DNA of 47,498 nt from Ruminococcaceae bacterium UBA2854 (GTDB taxonomy: Bacteria > Bacillota > Clostridia > Oscillospirales > Acutalibacteraceae): contig DEFK01000029.1 of assembly GCA_002350765.1 (NCBI GenBank), positions 28,681 to 76,178 of the forward strand, read 5' to 3'. The notes below the pieces were generated by a model. It was not told the origin of the DNA, did no database searches, and saw nothing but the letters and a program-made list of their open reading frames with translations. This document shows, piece by piece, positions 8,867-17,271 of the stretch. Within the stretch, counting starts at the first letter, position 1; each line of letters begins with the position of its first letter. The translations under genes and the position numbers were made by a program.

Positions 8867-10807
8867 CTACTTTATCTTTCTTACTTTTGTTTTATACGGG
8901 AAGGCGTATTTATGTACCTTACATTTCTTAGGTACCAATACCATCTTGATTTTTCTACTGCTTAAAAACGCGGAACGTCCGATTGACTTAACGCTCTTAG
9001 GAATAACCGCCTGTTTAAGCCCTTTCATACCGAAGTAAGTCACAGGAGCGATAGCCTTAGTTCCATCGGGAACAACTATGCTTTTAACCTTATTACATCC
9101 GCTGAACACGTACTTACCGAGCTTAGTTTTCTTACTGCTTATAATAATTTTTTTAACGCCCGAACAATTCTCAAACGCTCCCCAGGATACCTTCTTAACA
9201 GTAGCGGGAATATAGATTGACTTTAAGGATTTACAGTTATTAAAAGCGTGTTTTCCGATTGTTTTAACCTTACTGTAGATAGTAACTTTTTTAAGCTTTT
9301 TACAATCCCAAAACGCGGAAGTTCCTATCTTTTTAAGCGATAACGGGAAAGAAACGGTTTTAAGGTTTTCACAACCCCAGAACGCGGATTGGTTGATATT
9401 CTCAACGCCTTCCTGAATTTTAACGGTCTTAACACTTTTGCTGAAGCTGATAAAATGATCCCCGAGAGTTTTTATACATCTTGGAATAGTAATAGATTTA
9501 AGCTTATTACAGCCCGTAAACGCGTAGGACGCGAAAGTTCCCTTTTTGCCCGAATACAGGTATCCGTATGCCTTTACGGTAGTAAGCGACGAACAGTTTG
9601 AGAACGCCCATTTTTTTACAGAGCTTATATTATTAGGTAAACTAATACTTTTAATCGAGGAACAGCCCGAGAAAGCGGACTCGCCGATAGTTTTAACGCT
9701 CTCGTTAATATTAACCGTAGTAAGCTTTTTACAGGATGTAAAGCTCTTTTCGCCTATTTCGGAAACGCCCTTGCCGATAGTTACGGATTTTAAATAATTG
9801 CAATATCCGAAAGCGTTGGCGGGGATTTTTTTAATCGAGCCCGAGATTGTAACGGTCTCAATATCCGAGCTTTTAAAAGCCTCCTCCCCCATTTCGGTAA
9901 CGCTGTCGGGAATACTGAAACTCTTTACAGAGGAGTAGGAAAAAGCTCCGTTTCCGATTTTCTTAACGGTATTCGGTATAACTATATCGGAAACCGACGA
10001 GCTTTTGAACGCGTCTTTCGCGATTTCGGTAACGGGTTTTTCCTCAATTGCGGCGGGAACCGAAATTCTATCCACGCTCTTATCACCTATGTATTTTTCA
10101 ATAGTAATCGTGCCCGACGAATTAAGCGTATATTTAAAGTCCTTCGCGGGATTAGGCGCGAGCATTATTAAGCTTACCGCAATCACCGCTCCGATAATAA
10201 TAACCAATGCCGCCGCTATAGGGATTATCCATATAAGCGGACTTCTTTTTTTCTTTTTTACGGGGTTAGTATTCTGTGTTCCGAAATTATTAAACTGCTG
10301 AGTCTGGTTTCTGAAATAATCCGCGGAATTGGAATTATTTGAAACAGAATTAAAATTATTTGTAAAGGACTGAGTCTGAAACTGCTGCTGACCAAAGCCC
10401 GCGTTATAATCACTTAAATAATATACGGTATTATTTGCCTCGAAAATCCCCTTGACCGACGAGTTGGAATTTTGGGATAAAGCGTTAGCGTTGCTTATAA
10501 AGTCGGTTTTACCAATAAAGAAATTCTCGTTGCTTGCCAATACGGAGCCGTCCTGCTGTCTGACAGCCGAGCTCTGCGGGAAATATTCTTTTATAGAATA
10601 ATACAGGTTTGTCGCGGTATCTTTCGCGACATAGGTTATCCCGTTTATATCCGAGCCTAAAACCTTACCGACGCAATACCGTCCGACGAGTATATAGCCG
10701 TCGTATAAAGCGTTCGGAAACGCGTTATTCATATCGGGAGTATATCCGCAAGCGCCGCAGGACGCGCCGTCATATTCCCTTAAACAATTAAAACAAATTC
10801 TTGGCAT
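8867..10807 (-). CDS. Zinc-ribbon, kinase N-lobe remnant, TM and BspA-type LRR fusion protein
   Basis: This 646-aa protein has a mosaic layout. Residues 5-20 hold a four-Cys zinc ribbon (C5, C8, C17, C20). Residues about 36-135 resemble the N-lobe of PknB-like Ser/Thr kinases: a loop LGSDINGITYVAKD, then SIKEYFP with the beta-3 Lys73, and a hinge-like YYLSDY. No HRD or DFG motif follows, so catalysis is not expected. A Gln/Asn-rich linker (about 138-182) leads to KKKKR and one membrane helix (about 189-216). The rest is a series of LRR_5/BspA repeats with SIxxIGxxAFxxC-like units, ending in a Lys-rich tail. Inferred topology is ribbon and N-lobe inside, repeats outside. The start follows GAGGGG, and a consensus promoter lies upstream. 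It is probably a surface adhesion or sensing protein; the function is unknown. Confidence 0.8.
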   Translation of the reverse strand: MPRICFNCLREYDGASCGACGYTPDMNNAFPNALYDGYILVGRYCVGKVLGSDINGITYVAKDTATNLYYSIKEYFPQSSAVRQQDGSVLASNENFFIGKTDFISNANALSQNSNSSVKGIFEANNTVYYLSDYNAGFGQQQFQTQSFTNNFNSVSNNSNSADYFRNQTQQFNNFGTQNTNPVKKKKRSPLIWIIPIAAALVIIIGAVIAVSLIMLAPNPAKDFKYTLNSSGTITIEKYIGDKSVDRISVPAAIEEKPVTEIAKDAFKSSSVSDIVIPNTVKKIGNGAFSYSSVKSFSIPDSVTEMGEEAFKSSDIETVTISGSIKKIPANAFGYCNYLKSVTIGKGVSEIGEKSFTSCKKLTTVNINESVKTIGESAFSGCSSIKSISLPNNISSVKKWAFSNCSSLTTVKAYGYLYSGKKGTFASYAFTGCNKLKSITIPRCIKTLGDHFISFSKSVKTVKIQEGVENINQSAFWGCENLKTVSFPLSLKKIGTSAFWDCKKLKKVTIYSKVKTIGKHAFNNCKSLKSIYIPATVKKVSWGAFENCSGVKKIIISSKKTKLGKYVFSGCNKVKSIVVPDGTKAIAPVTYFGMKGLKQAVIPKSVKSIGRSAFLSSRKIKMVLVPKKCKVHKYAFPYKTKVRKIK

Positions 10808-10842
10808 AAATTACCCCTCGCAATCTATTAATAAGTATAAAA

Positions 10843-10871
10843 ATTATATCAGAGTAAAATTATATTGTCAA
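10843..10871 (-). promoter_or_regulatory. Promoter of the LRR fusion gene
   Basis: On the minus strand TTGACA (10871-10866) and TATAAT (10848-10843) are separated by 17 nt, an exact match to the housekeeping consensus. It reads into the gene starting at 10807. Confidence 0.85.
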
Positions 10872-10920
10872 TAATATACAATAATATATAGAATATAAGT
10901 AAATAATAGTCACTAATTGC

Positions 10921-10948
10921 AAAGAGGCTGACCAAAAGTCAGCCTCTT
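10921..10948 (-). terminator. Terminator after the secreted repeat protein gene
   Basis: The hairpin AAGAGGCTGAC / GTCAGCCTCTT lies just past the stop of the minus-strand gene ending at 10967. The following T-run is short, so strength is uncertain. Confidence 0.65.
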
Positions 10949-10966
10949 ACGAATTATAAGCGTTTA

Positions 10967-13306
10967 TTATTTTATCTTGATCTTAATCGTCTTGGTTACG
11001 GATTTCGATTCGTAGTTATTAGTACCCTTAGCGGTTACTTTTACTTTCAGCTTATAAGTACCCTTCTTGTACTTACCCTTTTTAACGGTAATAACGCCCT
11101 TTTTGTTAACGCTTACCTTCTTATAAAGCTTAGCGCTCGAGCCCTTCTTAACCTTGGCGTAGGTAACGCTTCCCTTAGCGTTTTTAACGGTAATCGGCTT
11201 AACAGTCTGTTTTTTCTTGCTGAGAGCCTTAGCCTTTACTGACTTATTCTTAGCGCTTACCTTAACGGTATTCTTCGCGGGAGCAATAATGTACTGAATG
11301 CTGTCTCCGCCCTCGTAGTTTCCGATGTACTCGATATCGGCGATATACACGCCCGCGTTAACCGTATTGTAATACGTAACCTTATAGTCAACGTCCTTTT
11401 TAAGCAGATTGCCGTCAGTATCTTTTACGGTAAATGCGGGGCTGATCTTCTTGCCCGTATAAGCGAACTTGAACTTGTCCATCTTAACACCGTTGATTCT
11501 CGGAATAGCGTGGGTTTCAACGTGGGAGTGATCGTCTAAGCAGAATCTCTGCTCCATACCGTCCTCGTCCATAGTAGCGCGCTTAACTAAGATCCATTCT
11601 CCCCAGTTATGGTTATGCTGAGGGTCAACGGGTGCGGTAGTTTCTTCTACGGGAGCCGTGGTTTCCTGTACGGGAGCGGTAGTTTCCTCTACGGGAGCTG
11701 TTGTTTCAGTAGCGGGAGCGGTGGTTTCTTCGACAGCGGATGTGGTTTCGGGAGTTTCTCCGCTTGTCGCGGTAAAACCGCAGTTTATATGAATATACTC
11801 GCCTTTCGAATAAGTAGAAACAGTGAAGCTGTTCGCGCTAATTCCGTTAACTGTAGCGTTTATATTTAGCTCGTCAGTGTTTTTCGGGTTGTAATTAAAC
11901 CTGTATCCCGCGCACGGACGGAGGAATATATTAACATAATACTCTTTTCCCTTTTCAAAGGTATCGGGAGCTTTTATGTCGGCTGAATCGGTAGAATTAT
12001 ACCAAGATACCGATTCGATGAAATAATTCTCCTCACCCGTAGCTTTCGCGGACGGAATCTTTCCGTCTTTCGGCTCAACTACACCCGTGATATTTACGTC
12101 GGTAATCATCTCGGGGTCGGCTTTCTCGGCGGGAGTCTTAAAATCGAGGGTAACAAGCAGAACGCTCTCTTTACTATATCCGTCTACCGCGCTTATATTC
12201 GCGGTCTTTCCGTTAATCATAGCCGTCGGATTATTAAAATAGTAGCCGTTCTTCGCGGATACCTTTACCCTCGCGGTATAGGTTTTATCAGCTACGAACT
12301 TATCGTCGTCAATCATAAGTAAAAAGCCGTCGGTTTTATTGTACCACGATACAGAGTTGATAGTGAAATTAGCGGGTTTATACTCGTAGGCTTTGCTCTT
12401 AGCAACTTCGCCGATTTCGGGTTCAACTACGCTTACAATACCGATATTTGTTATTGAGTTTTCGTCAATCGGAGCGGTAGTTTCCTCGGGCTCAGTATCA
12501 GGCGCGGTAGTCTCGGGGTCGGTTGTCTCGGGTTCTGTAGCAATCTCGCCCGTAGTGAAATTATACGTAACAACAGTTCTTTCGTAAGTCTTATAGCCTG
12601 AAATAGAGCAAACTTCCGCGTCAAAGCCGTTTATTGTACCTGAAATATCATTTGCGAACTTATACCCAGTTTTGGGAACTAAATAGAAACGAGCCTGATA
12701 AGATGTATTCTCTTCAGCGACATAGCTTTTACCGTAAATGCCGTCATTGTTGGGATTACGCCATTCAAACGCGTCTATAGTATATAACGAGCTGTTGTCA
12801 TTATATGAAAAATCGAGCTTAGAACCCGCGACAGGCGCGTTTACTCCCGAAACAGCGACAGAGGATACCACGGTATTCGCCTTAGCCGCTGTAAATTTAT
12901 AGGAAAGGTTCAGGTACTGCTCGGGATCCTCCATAGTAACCTTGCCTATGGTCGCGTTATAGGAATTGATTGTACCTGTTACCGAACTCATATCGGCAAA
13001 GCTGTTGCCGTCTTTAGCCTTAACGTTAACATTAACCTCGTATACGGTGCCCTCGACAAATCTATCGCTCCAGGTCATCCACTTGTTATTCGAATAATCA
13101 TACCAGCTTATATGGTCGATTGTATAGCCGCTTGTTTTACATACAGCAGTATCGTCAAACGTATTTCCCGCGGCGGGCTCGAATAATCTATATATTTCAA
13201 TAGATGAAATCGTAGCGGCGCCCGCTGTAAGCGGAATAACTGAAAATACGCTTACAATCATAAGCACGGATAGTATAATTGATAATGTTTGCTTTAAAGT
13301 TTTCAT
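10967..13306 (-). CDS. Secreted multi-repeat surface protein with Thr-rich linkers
   Basis: The 779-aa protein begins with a signal peptide (MKTLKQTLSIILSVLMIVSV, cleavage near TAGA at residues 27-30). Four imperfect domains of about 100 residues follow, near 32-140, 145-250, 284-391 and 397-510. Each has a start like ITxVxIxxVxEP, a central SVSWYN and a later GYxF...INGxxA. A Thr/Glu/Pro linker separates domains 2 and 3. A second, with TTAPVEE repeats, precedes a His/Trp segment (PQHNHNWGEW). The C-terminus is an Ig-like module (FAYTGKKISPAF) plus a very Lys-rich basic domain that could bind the wall. No LPXTG motif, dockerin or catalytic site is seen. AGGAGGT precedes the ATG. It is an extracellular protein of unknown ligand. 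Confidence 0.8.
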   Translation of the reverse strand: MKTLKQTLSIILSVLMIVSVFSVIPLTAGAATISSIEIYRLFEPAAGNTFDDTAVCKTSGYTIDHISWYDYSNNKWMTWSDRFVEGTVYEVNVNVKAKDGNSFADMSSVTGTINSYNATIGKVTMEDPEQYLNLSYKFTAAKANTVVSSVAVSGVNAPVAGSKLDFSYNDNSSLYTIDAFEWRNPNNDGIYGKSYVAEENTSYQARFYLVPKTGYKFANDISGTINGFDAEVCSISGYKTYERTVVTYNFTTGEIATEPETTDPETTAPDTEPEETTAPIDENSITNIGIVSVVEPEIGEVAKSKAYEYKPANFTINSVSWYNKTDGFLLMIDDDKFVADKTYTARVKVSAKNGYYFNNPTAMINGKTANISAVDGYSKESVLLVTLDFKTPAEKADPEMITDVNITGVVEPKDGKIPSAKATGEENYFIESVSWYNSTDSADIKAPDTFEKGKEYYVNIFLRPCAGYRFNYNPKNTDELNINATVNGISANSFTVSTYSKGEYIHINCGFTATSGETPETTSAVEETTAPATETTAPVEETTAPVQETTAPVEETTAPVDPQHNHNWGEWILVKRATMDEDGMEQRFCLDDHSHVETHAIPRINGVKMDKFKFAYTGKKISPAFTVKDTDGNLLKKDVDYKVTYYNTVNAGVYIADIEYIGNYEGGDSIQYIIAPAKNTVKVSAKNKSVKAKALSKKKQTVKPITVKNAKGSVTYAKVKKGSSAKLYKKVSVNKKGVITVKKGKYKKGTYKLKVKVTAKGTNNYESKSVTKTIKIKIK

Positions 13307-13335
13307 AACTACCTCCTAAATATTTAGTCATATTT

Positions 13336-13364
13336 ATTTTACCATACAGGAATTATTTTCGCAA
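13336..13364 (-). promoter_or_regulatory. Promoter of the 779-aa secreted protein gene
   Basis: On the minus strand TTGCGA (13364-13359) and TAAAAT (13341-13336) are 17 nt apart, about 30 nt ahead of the start codon at 13306. Confidence 0.6.
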
Positions 13365-13430
13365 TCCAAAAATCCAAGCCTTAATTTAGTAATATTGCAC
13401 ATAAAAGTTAGAGAAAATTCTGTATTCAAA

Positions 13431-13463
13431 AAAATCCGACTCACTCAGTGAGTCGGACATTTT
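13431..13463. terminator. Terminator after the FnIII protein gene
   Basis: The perfect hairpin TCCGACTCACT / AGTGAGTCGGA (13435-13457) is flanked by A and T runs. It ends the minus-strand gene whose stop is at 13464. Confidence 0.85.
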
Positions 13464-14660
13464 TTAGAAACTTGTGTACGATGTAACGTAGCTGAATACA
13501 GGAGAAGTCTTATACTTCTTACCTACTTTAATTTTCGCGAATACATAGAAATAATAATATGTGCTCTTTTTAAGTCTTTTCTTTCCGTACTTTGTTACCT
13601 TACAAGCGTTTTTGCCTAAGTTTTTCTTAAACTTCTTTAAGCCTGATTTGTAGCTCTTGGAAACATAAATATTATACTTAACCTTAGCGCCCTTAATCTT
13701 CTTCCAAGCAATTCTTACGGAAGTTTTTGTCTTGCTTGTAACTCTTAAATCGTCAACGCCTGTTGTGAAATAAGTATATTTAGACCATTTTCCGTAAATC
13801 TTGGTGTTGTTAAGGATAGTATAAACTCTCGCCCTAACCTTATAGGCTCTGCCCTTTTTAAGGTCTGAGCTAAAGCATGTATTGTTTAAGGTTTCAACAG
13901 TTTTCTTACCGCTGGCGTTATATATCTTGAACTGGTAGCCGTTTTTAAACTTAGCCTCAGGTCCTTCGAGATATATATTACCGCTGGAGCTGTAATAATT
14001 ATTAAGCTTAGGAGCCTTAGGTTTAGCGGGCTTGAGCTTAATATTGTAAGAATATAGCGAGGTATAGTAGCCCTCAGCCGCGTAGGAAGCGGTTTTTCTT
14101 ACAGGTCTTACGTGGATATAGCTGAAAGGAATGTCTTTCTTGTTGGATAAGCCCTTTAAGGTATAAGAAGTTGTTTTAGACTGACCTACGTAAGTTTCGG
14201 TACTGTCGGTGTATTTATAAATGTTATACGCTGTAGCGCCGCTGCTCGCTGTCCAGGTAAATGTTGCCGAGCTTTCGGTACAGCTTTTCTGTTTTAAATT
14301 CTCTACGCTGTCGGGAGCGGTATCAACCTGTAATGTAGTAGCCGCGGCGTTCAACCAGGCTCCGCTAACAAAAGGAGTTACTCTTACGTAATATGTTGTG
14401 CCGTGGAAAAGGCTGTAAATAGCCTCTGTGCCGTCGGTATTATAGTTTGTTTCATCCTTATAGGTTCCGTTAGCCGAGTCGCTGTACTCAACCTTATACT
14501 TATCGGCGCCTGTGTATCTGTTCCATGAAACCTCAACGGAATTTGACGAAGCGCCAGTCTGCTTTAAGCCTGAGATCTTATCTAAAGCGCCTGCCGATAC
14601 AGGTAAAGCAATAGAAAGCAGAATTGTCAACGCGACAACAATTGATATAACTTTTTTCAT
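13464..14660 (-). CDS. Secreted fibronectin type III repeat protein
   Basis: The 398-aa exported protein has a signal peptide MKKVISIVVALTILLSIALP with likely cleavage near VSAGA. It then has FnIII-like domains, seen as repeated VSWNRYTGADKYKVEY, FTWTASSGATAYNIYKY and IAWKKIKGAKVKYNIYV strands, each followed by a Tyr-rich TYYVRV or TYYFYV strand. The C-terminal third is rich in Lys and Tyr. The ATG at 14660 was chosen because GGAGG sits about 8 nt upstream; an in-frame extension to 14711 lacks a ribosome site. No enzymatic domain or cell-wall sorting signal is visible. It probably helps form the cell surface together with the 779-aa neighbour, which has the same orientation but its own promoter. 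Confidence 0.8.
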   Translation of the reverse strand: MKKVISIVVALTILLSIALPVSAGALDKISGLKQTGASSNSVEVSWNRYTGADKYKVEYSDSANGTYKDETNYNTDGTEAIYSLFHGTTYYVRVTPFVSGAWLNAAATTLQVDTAPDSVENLKQKSCTESSATFTWTASSGATAYNIYKYTDSTETYVGQSKTTSYTLKGLSNKKDIPFSYIHVRPVRKTASYAAEGYYTSLYSYNIKLKPAKPKAPKLNNYYSSSGNIYLEGPEAKFKNGYQFKIYNASGKKTVETLNNTCFSSDLKKGRAYKVRARVYTILNNTKIYGKWSKYTYFTTGVDDLRVTSKTKTSVRIAWKKIKGAKVKYNIYVSKSYKSGLKKFKKNLGKNACKVTKYGKKRLKKSTYYYFYVFAKIKVGKKYKTSPVFSYVTSYTSF

Positions 14661-14701
14661 CTTTTTATCCTCCATAAAAAATGTGCGTTTCCGCCGTATT
14701 A

Positions 14702-14730
14702 ATAATACCATTTCCGTGAAGTATATTCAA
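14702..14730 (-). promoter_or_regulatory. Promoter of the FnIII protein gene
   Basis: Minus-strand TTGAAT (14730-14725) and TATTAT (14707-14702) are 17 nt apart, about 40 nt ahead of the ATG at 14660. Confidence 0.6.
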
Positions 14731-14789
14731 TTGGTGAAATATACAAATAATATCCGCACATTATGCTTAAATATATAAAACTATATTGC

Positions 14790-14818
14790 TTGACATTTTA
14801 TATTAAAAAAAATATACT
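14790..14818 (+). promoter_or_regulatory. Promoter of the membrane glycosyltransferase-like gene and metK
   Basis: TTGACA at 14790-14795 and TATACT at 14813-14818 have a 17-nt spacer. The only start codon nearby is the ATG at 14852, preceded by CGGAGG. Confidence 0.8.
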
Positions 14819-14851
14819 ATAATGTAGCTAATTATTTAAACGGAGGATAAA

Positions 14852-16057
14852 ATGACTAAAACAGAGAAAAAACTTTTTGAATTAGTAAGAAATAATATTC
14901 TTACAATTCTATTTTTCGCCGTAACCGTATTCGCTGTCGCGATTCATTTTTGCGGAATCGGGTTTGAGAGCGGAGATTACAAGAGCTTTTTAAAGCCCTG
15001 GTGGGATATTATTAAAATCGGCGGAGTCGGGGGACTTTCCCGTCAGGTAGGCAACTATAACATCCCCTACCAGATTATCACGTTTATTATGACGCTGTTC
15101 CCGTGGGAGCCGCTTATCGCCTATAAATCTCTGTCGATTGTTTTCGACTTTATTATGGCGGGCTCGGTTATGCTCCTTATTACGGAAATTACAAAGTCAA
15201 AGCTGTACGCGCTTGTTGGCTATACTCTGACGATATGCTCGTTAACCGTGCTTTTAAACTCCTCTTTCTGGGCACAGTGCGACTCTATCTACGTTACGTT
15301 TATAATACTTTCGCTCTACTTCCTGATAAAAGATAAAACAGCGTTAAGCTTTATTATGCTCGGACTTGCTTTCGCGTTTAAATTACAGATGATATTTATT
15401 CTTCCTGTATTCTTATTCTACTATGTACTTAGTAAAAAGGTATCTATTATAAACTTCCTTATTATACCCGCGGTTGACTTCTTACTCTGTTTACCCGCAG
15501 TATTCCTCGGAAGAAATATTATGGATATATTTACCATCTACGCTAATCAGACCGATTACGGCAAGCAGATTCAGATGAACTGTCCGAACTTTTTCGCGCT
15601 TATCTGCGAAGGCAAGAACACGGAGTTTTACTATATGTTTAAAACATACTCGATACTGATTACCGTCGTTGTTTTAGGCTTTATACTCGGTATGTTTATC
15701 TACAAAAAGGTTGATTTAACGAACAGGAAAAACCTGCTTATGACGGCGATATGGACGGTGTTCACCTGTATTATGTTCCTCTCCTCAATGCATGAGAGAT
15801 ACTCTTACCTGCTCGATATCCTCCTTATCGTATACGCGGTATGCTACAGAAAGAATATTATCCCCGCGATAATCTGCTCGCTTATAAGCCTGCGCGGATA
15901 CTGCTCGTATCTGTTTAGCTATAACGTTATTGAGATCCAGCACGCCGCTGTAGTATATTTCGGCGTATATTTGTACTTAACATATGTACTTATAAAAGAA
16001 GTAATTTTAAATAATAATTCTAAATTAGAATTAAAAACAGTTAAATCAAAGGAATGA
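14852..16057 (+). CDS. Polytopic membrane glycosyltransferase-like protein
   Basis: The 401-aa integral membrane protein has about nine to ten hydrophobic helices. The first extracellular loop contains ESGDYKSFLKPWW, with an acidic pair where GT-C fold enzymes place catalytic acids. A late loop has SSMHERYSYLLD, a motif shared with Gpi18/Alg-type mannosyltransferase-like bacterial proteins that use lipid-linked sugars. This supports a GT-C transferase for envelope glycans; substrate and activity are not deducible. The stop is 5 nt before the metK start, so the two are probably co-transcribed. This is an unusual partner for metK and may reflect only shared transcription. Confidence 0.7.
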   Translation: MTKTEKKLFELVRNNILTILFFAVTVFAVAIHFCGIGFESGDYKSFLKPWWDIIKIGGVGGLSRQVGNYNIPYQIITFIMTLFPWEPLIAYKSLSIVFDFIMAGSVMLLITEITKSKLYALVGYTLTICSLTVLLNSSFWAQCDSIYVTFIILSLYFLIKDKTALSFIMLGLAFAFKLQMIFILPVFLFYYVLSKKVSIINFLIIPAVDFLLCLPAVFLGRNIMDIFTIYANQTDYGKQIQMNCPNFFALICEGKNTEFYYMFKTYSILITVVVLGFILGMFIYKKVDLTNRKNLLMTAIWTVFTCIMFLSSMHERYSYLLDILLIVYAVCYRKNIIPAIICSLISLRGYCSYLFSYNVIEIQHAAVVYFGVYLYLTYVLIKEVILNNNSKLELKTVKSKE

Positions 16058-16062
16058 TAAAA

Positions 16063-17241
16063 ATGTCAAAAATGCTATTCACCTCCGAGTCGGTAACGGA
16101 GGGACATCCCGATAAAATCTGTGACCAGATTTCCGACGCCGTACTCGACGCTATATTAAAGCAGGATAAAAACGCTCACGTTGCCTGCGAAACCACCGCT
16201 ACAACGGGTATGATCCACGTTATGGGCGAAATATCGACCGAATGTTACGTTGATATTCCCGCTATAGTCAGGAAGGTTGTAAACGATATCGGTTACGATA
16301 ACCCCGACTGCGGCTTTAACGGCAACACCTGCGCCGTAATTACCTCGATCAACTCGCAAAGCCCCGACATCGCTATGGGCGTTAACGAGAGCTACGAGCT
16401 AAAGCACGGCGAAAAATCCGACGATAACCAAATCGGCGCTGGCGACCAGGGTATGATGTTCGGCTACGCCTGCAACGAGACCGAGGAGCTTATGCCTCTC
16501 CCGATTTCGCTCGCACATAAGCTTTCCAAACAGCTTTCCAAGGTAAGAAAGGATAATACGCTCCCCTACCTCCGTCCCGACGGCAAAACTCAGGTTACCG
16601 TAGAATACGTAGACGGCAAGGCGGTAAGGGTTGACACGGTTGTAGTATCTACTCAGCACAGCGACGATATTTCTTTAGAAGAAATAAGAGAAGATATACA
16701 GAAGTACGTAATCGAGCCGATTATCCCTAAGGAGTTCTATAAGGACACGAAGATACTCGTTAACCCGACGGGCAGATTCGTAATCGGCGGCCCTGTCGGC
16801 GACGCGGGACTTACGGGAAGAAAGATTATAGTCGATACATACGGCGGATTCTCACGTCACGGCGGCGGAGCTTTCAGCGGTAAAGACCCGACTAAGGTTG
16901 ACAGAAGCGCCGCTTATTACGCCCGCTATATCGCCAAGAATACCGTAGCGGCGAAGCTCGCGGATAAATGCGAGGTACAGCTCGCCTACGCTATCGGCGT
17001 AGCGAAGCCCGTTTCAATTATGGTAGATACCTTCGGCACGGGTAAGGTTGACGACGAGAAATTATCCGAGGCTGTTAAGAAAGTATTCGACTGCCGTCCG
17101 CAGTCTATTATAAGACAGCTCGACTTAACCAACACCTCCTACCTCCCCGTAGCGGCTTACGGCCATATGGGACGCGAGGATTTAGGCGTCAGCTGGGAAA
17201 AGACGGATAAGGTTAACGAGCTTTTAGAAGCGGTTAAATAG
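16063..17241 (+). CDS. metK: S-adenosylmethionine synthetase
   Basis: The 392-aa enzyme makes S-adenosylmethionine from methionine and ATP in the cytoplasm, supplying methyl groups to, among others, the DNA methylases found in this window. Signature segments are TEGHPDKICD near the N-terminus, GAGDQGMMFGYA in the middle and GGGAFSGKDPTKVDRSAAY late in the chain. The ATG at 16063 has AAAGGA about 9 nt upstream. An earlier in-frame ATG at 16054 would overlap that site and is rejected. No SAM riboswitch precedes it, because the gene follows directly after the membrane protein gene. A terminator comes right after. Confidence 0.97.
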   Translation: MSKMLFTSESVTEGHPDKICDQISDAVLDAILKQDKNAHVACETTATTGMIHVMGEISTECYVDIPAIVRKVVNDIGYDNPDCGFNGNTCAVITSINSQSPDIAMGVNESYELKHGEKSDDNQIGAGDQGMMFGYACNETEELMPLPISLAHKLSKQLSKVRKDNTLPYLRPDGKTQVTVEYVDGKAVRVDTVVVSTQHSDDISLEEIREDIQKYVIEPIIPKEFYKDTKILVNPTGRFVIGGPVGDAGLTGRKIIVDTYGGFSRHGGGAFSGKDPTKVDRSAAYYARYIAKNTVAAKLADKCEVQLAYAIGVAKPVSIMVDTFGTGKVDDEKLSEAVKKVFDCRPQSIIRQLDLTNTSYLPVAAYGHMGREDLGVSWEKTDKVNELLEAVK

Positions 17242-17244
17242 TTT

Positions 17245-17271
17245 AAAAGGGCAGCAAGGCTGCCCTTTTTT
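17245..17271. terminator. Terminator shared by metK and the convergent membrane gene
   Basis: AAAAGGGCAG / CTGCCCTTTT with a T-run. The stop codon of the minus-strand gene (17270-17272) lies inside the T-run, so the two convergent genes abut this hairpin. Confidence 0.85.

Noticed and set aside
11609..11869. Gly/Ser-rich plus-strand frame
   Set aside because: It is the antisense of the Thr/Glu/Pro linker of the 779-aa secreted protein, without a ribosome site.
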